DNA of 64,000 nt from the NCBI GenBank assembly GCA_016218715.1, contig JACRDG010000053.1, positions 62,001-126,000 of the forward strand, read 5' to 3'. This stretch comes from Desulfomonile tiedjei. Lineage in GTDB: Bacteria; Desulfobacterota; Desulfomonilia; Desulfomonilales; Desulfomonilaceae. The notes below the pieces were generated by a model. The model did no database searches. It saw nothing but the letters and a program-made list of their open reading frames with translations, and was not told the origin of the DNA. The translations under genes and the position numbers were made by a program. Position 1 is the stretch's first letter. Each line of letters opens with the position of its first letter. Positions 63,805 to 64,000 of the stretch are shown in pieces.

Positions 63805-64000
63805 TCATAATCGCCCTGCCTGTCCATCTCGATGCCTATGTCCTCGATCCATACGCGGATCCGCGACGTTCACCACAAGCCTCTGAGTGCCCAGACGCAA
63901 AGAGCCACCCTGGAATTGAGCTGCACCCCCCCGGGATATTGGGACCCACGGCCGGGTCACGGCCTCCGGGGAGCGGAAGTAAATTACCCCGCGTAAATTG
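63805..64000 (-). CDS. Partial open frame at the right edge
   Basis: Open to the window edge on the minus strand, ~65 codons, protein-like sequence (YFRSPEAVTRPW, GGSLRLGTQRLVVNVADPR). A different frame continues with WIEDIGIEMDRQGDYDET before a stop at 63756, so a frameshifted gene end or two overlapping ends is possible. No family recognised. Confidence 0.3.
   Translation of the reverse strand, partial: NLRGVIYFRSPEAVTRPWVPISRGGAAQFQGGSLRLGTQRLVVNVADPRMDRGHRHRDGQAGRL

Overview
The window reads as a moderately GC-rich chromosome segment of a Gram-negative bacterium. An LptF permease, a Wza-type outer-membrane export lipoprotein, a beta-barrel protein, a two-CW protein and a candidate UGA-selenoprotein together suggest a Desulfobacterota (deltaproteobacterial) host. 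That assignment is inferred from gene content only. About 45 kb of ordinary chromosome is followed by at least 18 kb of an integrated element inserted at a tRNA-Arg gene and running off the right edge.

Chromosomal part. 3-5734: end of a probable polysaccharide deacetylase, a formyltransferase, a methyltransferase, PhoU, an acyltransferase, and an MFP-ABC ATPase pair without an adjacent permease. 5859-12687: a minus-strand operon DUF4129, DUF4350, MoxR, DUF58, membrane-TPR protein. 13218-15240: a partner-switching module (RsbW-like kinase, STAS antagonist, receiver-SpoIIE phosphatase). 16782-24302: exopolysaccharide export and its tyrosine-phosphorylation control (CpsB-type PHP phosphatase, Wza, outer-membrane barrel, TPR protein, Wzc). 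24350-36635: a chemosensory cluster (two receiver-CheB-like proteins, ParA, a multi-HPt CheA, a HAMP-only membrane protein, CheY, a dCache receptor, CheW, and a DUF4388 protein). 37208-44938: envelope and housekeeping genes (LptF, NamZ, a YvlD-like protein, slipin/NfeD pair, family 4 uracil-DNA glycosylase, CoaBC).

Integrated element (about 45540 to beyond 64000). A tyrosine integrase reads toward tRNA-Arg(UCU). It is followed by two small HTH proteins, BRO-N, ParB-like and ribbon-helix-helix proteins, then cargo: a thaumatin-like secreted protein, a thioredoxin-like candidate selenoprotein, a receiver, a PilZ-like protein and a two-CW protein. An ERCC4 nuclease, a large PrimPol-DUF927 primase/helicase, an XRE regulator and a frameshifted serine recombinase complete it. 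Between the primase and the small genes lie nine copies of TGTCACC around an AT-rich stretch. This looks like an iteron origin and recalls the phage P4 primase-helicase plus iteron arrangement.

The strongest leads are: (1) the UGA-containing UxxC thioredoxin-like gene with a bSECIS-like hairpin; (2) the iteron cluster paired with the primase/helicase; (3) two CheB-like proteins whose receivers look intact but whose esterase triads are broken, in a chemosensory cluster without CheR and next to Wza/Wzc; (4) a thaumatin-like cargo protein. No CRISPR array or rRNA was seen.
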